From Pedobacter sp. (GTDB taxonomy: Bacteria; Bacteroidota; Bacteroidia; Sphingobacteriales; Sphingobacteriaceae), in the NCBI GenBank assembly GCA_031179845.1, contig JAPSHM010000008.1, positions 1 to 33,147 of the forward strand: a stretch of 33,147 nucleotides of DNA, in the 5' to 3' direction. The position numbers and the translations under genes were made by a program. Within the stretch, counting starts at the first letter, position 1; each line of letters begins with the position of its first letter. Below the pieces are notes generated by a model that saw only the letters and a program-made list of their open reading frames with translations, made no database searches and was not told the DNA's origin. This document shows, in pieces, positions 32,114-33,147 of the stretch.

Positions 32114-33147
32114 ATGAACTCAAATTGGAAAAGAGTTTTTGATAGCATTCAAAAGCAAGAACGGTTAATTATTGGATTGATGTCTGGAACGTCCATGGAC
32201 GGTTTGGATATTGCGCTATGTGCAATTTCAGGATGCGGAACTGGAAGCCGGGTGAGGTTGCTCGAATTCAAAACAGTTGTTTACACGAATGAATTTAAAG
32301 CTGAAATTAAGGCCATCTTTTCAAAACGGGACGCTGATCTGCAATTGGTCTGTATAATGAATGAGAAAATTGCGCAGGTGCATGCAGAAATGATTTTGGA
32401 AGCGCTTAAATACTGGGGTCGGACTCCGGAAGAGATTGACGCAGTTGCCAGTCATGGACAGACTATTTTTCATGCCCCCCGGTCTTTACACGGATTGTCG
32501 GGTTACCCGAATGCTACAATGCAAATTGGAGATGGGGATCATATCGCTGTTCTTACTGGGATTGTTACCGTGTCTGATTTCAGACAAAAACATATTGCAG
32601 GTGGGGGAGAAGGCGCTCCTTTAGCAGTATATGGAGATTACCTGCTATTCTCCAAAGAGAATGAACACCGGATTATGCTCAACATTGGGGGGATTGCAAA
32701 CTTTACGTATCTTCCTGCAGATCATGATGCCACTAAAGTTTTCTCGACAGACGTAGGTCCGGGAAATACTTTGATGGATCAATATGTACAAAAATACTAT
32801 GAAGGGAAATATTTCGACAAGGACGCTGCAATAGCCAGTTCAGGCACAGTAAACGATTTATTGTTGAACGCGCTAATGCAAAGTGATTTCCTACGGGCGG
32901 ATTTTCCTAAGACTACCGGTCCGGAACTTTTCAACCTTAGGTACCTGGAAAGTGCGCAAACGCGATCGAAAACACTGCACATTAGCAGGGAAGATGTCAT
33001 GGCAACTTTGAGTAGTTTTTCTGCAAAAGTGATCATTCAGGCAATTGAGAAATGTGTTGAGAGGGAGACCATTCCATTCATTTACATCAGCGGAGGAGGG
33101 ATGCACAATCCTTTGTTAATAAAGCAATTGAAAGCGGCTTTGACTCA
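32114..33147 (+). CDS. anmK: Anhydro-N-acetylmuramic acid kinase, 3' end outside window
   Basis: Phosphorylates 1,6-anhydroMurNAc from peptidoglycan turnover to MurNAc-6-phosphate; MurQ, NagA and NagB then lead to fructose-6-phosphate. About 344 residues are visible: the ATP loop GLMSGTSMDGLDIAL (21-35), AVASHGQTIFHAP, MQIGDGDHIAVLTGI, VSDFRQKHIAGGGEGAPL, HRIMLNIGGIANFTYLP, STDVGPGNTLMDQYV and the ending FIYISGGGMHNPLLIKQL. Only the last stretch of the family length is missing, cut by the window edge. ATG 32114 fits relatives; ATG 32072 in frame would add 14 residues. It is divergent from nagB, 304 bases away. Confidence 0.92.
   Translation, partial: MNSNWKRVFDSIQKQERLIIGLMSGTSMDGLDIALCAISGCGTGSRVRLLEFKTVVYTNEFKAEIKAIFSKRDADLQLVCIMNEKIAQVHAEMILEALKYWGRTPEEIDAVASHGQTIFHAPRSLHGLSGYPNATMQIGDGDHIAVLTGIVTVSDFRQKHIAGGGEGAPLAVYGDYLLFSKENEHRIMLNIGGIANFTYLPADHDATKVFSTDVGPGNTLMDQYVQKYYEGKYFDKDAAIASSGTVNDLLLNALMQSDFLRADFPKTTGPELFNLRYLESAQTRSKTLHISREDVMATLSSFSAKVIIQAIEKCVERETIPFIYISGGGMHNPLLIKQLKAALT

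Noticed and set aside
1-33147. CRISPR arrays, insertion sequences, phage or integrase genes
   Set aside because: No regular repeat-spacer pattern, transposase motif, or integrase motif was seen on either strand.

Overview
The window looks like chromosomal DNA of a Bacteroidota bacterium, most likely family Sphingobacteriaceae (Pedobacter/Mucilaginibacter type). Support comes from gliding lipoprotein GldD, a GIN-domain protein, the NagB-LmbE fusion, a TonB-receptor remnant, a LolE-type permease whose N-terminus matches Bacteroidota relatives, and repeated promoter boxes of the Bacteroidota form TAnnTTTG. No CRISPR array, insertion sequence or prophage was seen. The placement rests on recognised families, not on a search.

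Layout. 1-420: two tandem, very unusual long-variable-arm tRNAs with anticodon GTC, closed by a strong terminator. 426-1851: a Dabb-domain protein, an internally deleted TonB-dependent receptor (pseudogene) and a small four-helix membrane protein. 1867-4867: a trp operon (trpE-trpG-trpC, no trpD) behind a leader that encodes a Trp-Gln-Trp peptide and ends in an attenuator terminator. 4874-7143: hflX, rbfA and a TonB-C-like secreted protein. 7147-9046: a DAG-kinase-family lipid kinase facing away from an APP1-type phosphatidate phosphatase. 9130-12845: aat, then a large SNF2 helicase on the minus strand, with a 9-codon orphan expression unit between them. 13013-15383: a GIN-domain protein, a small unknown and a TPR protein.

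15448-19866: a plus-strand run comA - aroE - gldD - metallo-hydrolase - lolE-like permease - small lipoprotein. 19863-21375 (minus): mqnB and mqnD of the futalosine menaquinone route. 21448-27187: a PTPS/QueD homologue, folE, fabD and a 1240-residue NtrY-like histidine kinase. 27179-28087 (minus): a coiled-coil membrane protein. 28258-33147: a GHL10 glycosidase, nagB fused to an LmbE domain (minus), and divergent anmK running off the right edge. These last three fit cell-wall amino-sugar turnover.

The genes are mostly housekeeping. Several draw on or feed chorismate (aroE, trpEGC, mqnBD). The most unusual items are the two class II tRNAs, which carry the Asp anticodon together with all the bacterial AspRS identity bases I can recall, and the trp attenuator, whose peptide start codon lies almost exactly at the predicted transcription start. 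Promoter boxes in this window often sit only 4-15 bases before the start codon, and two candidate promoters appear to be built into the terminator of the preceding gene.
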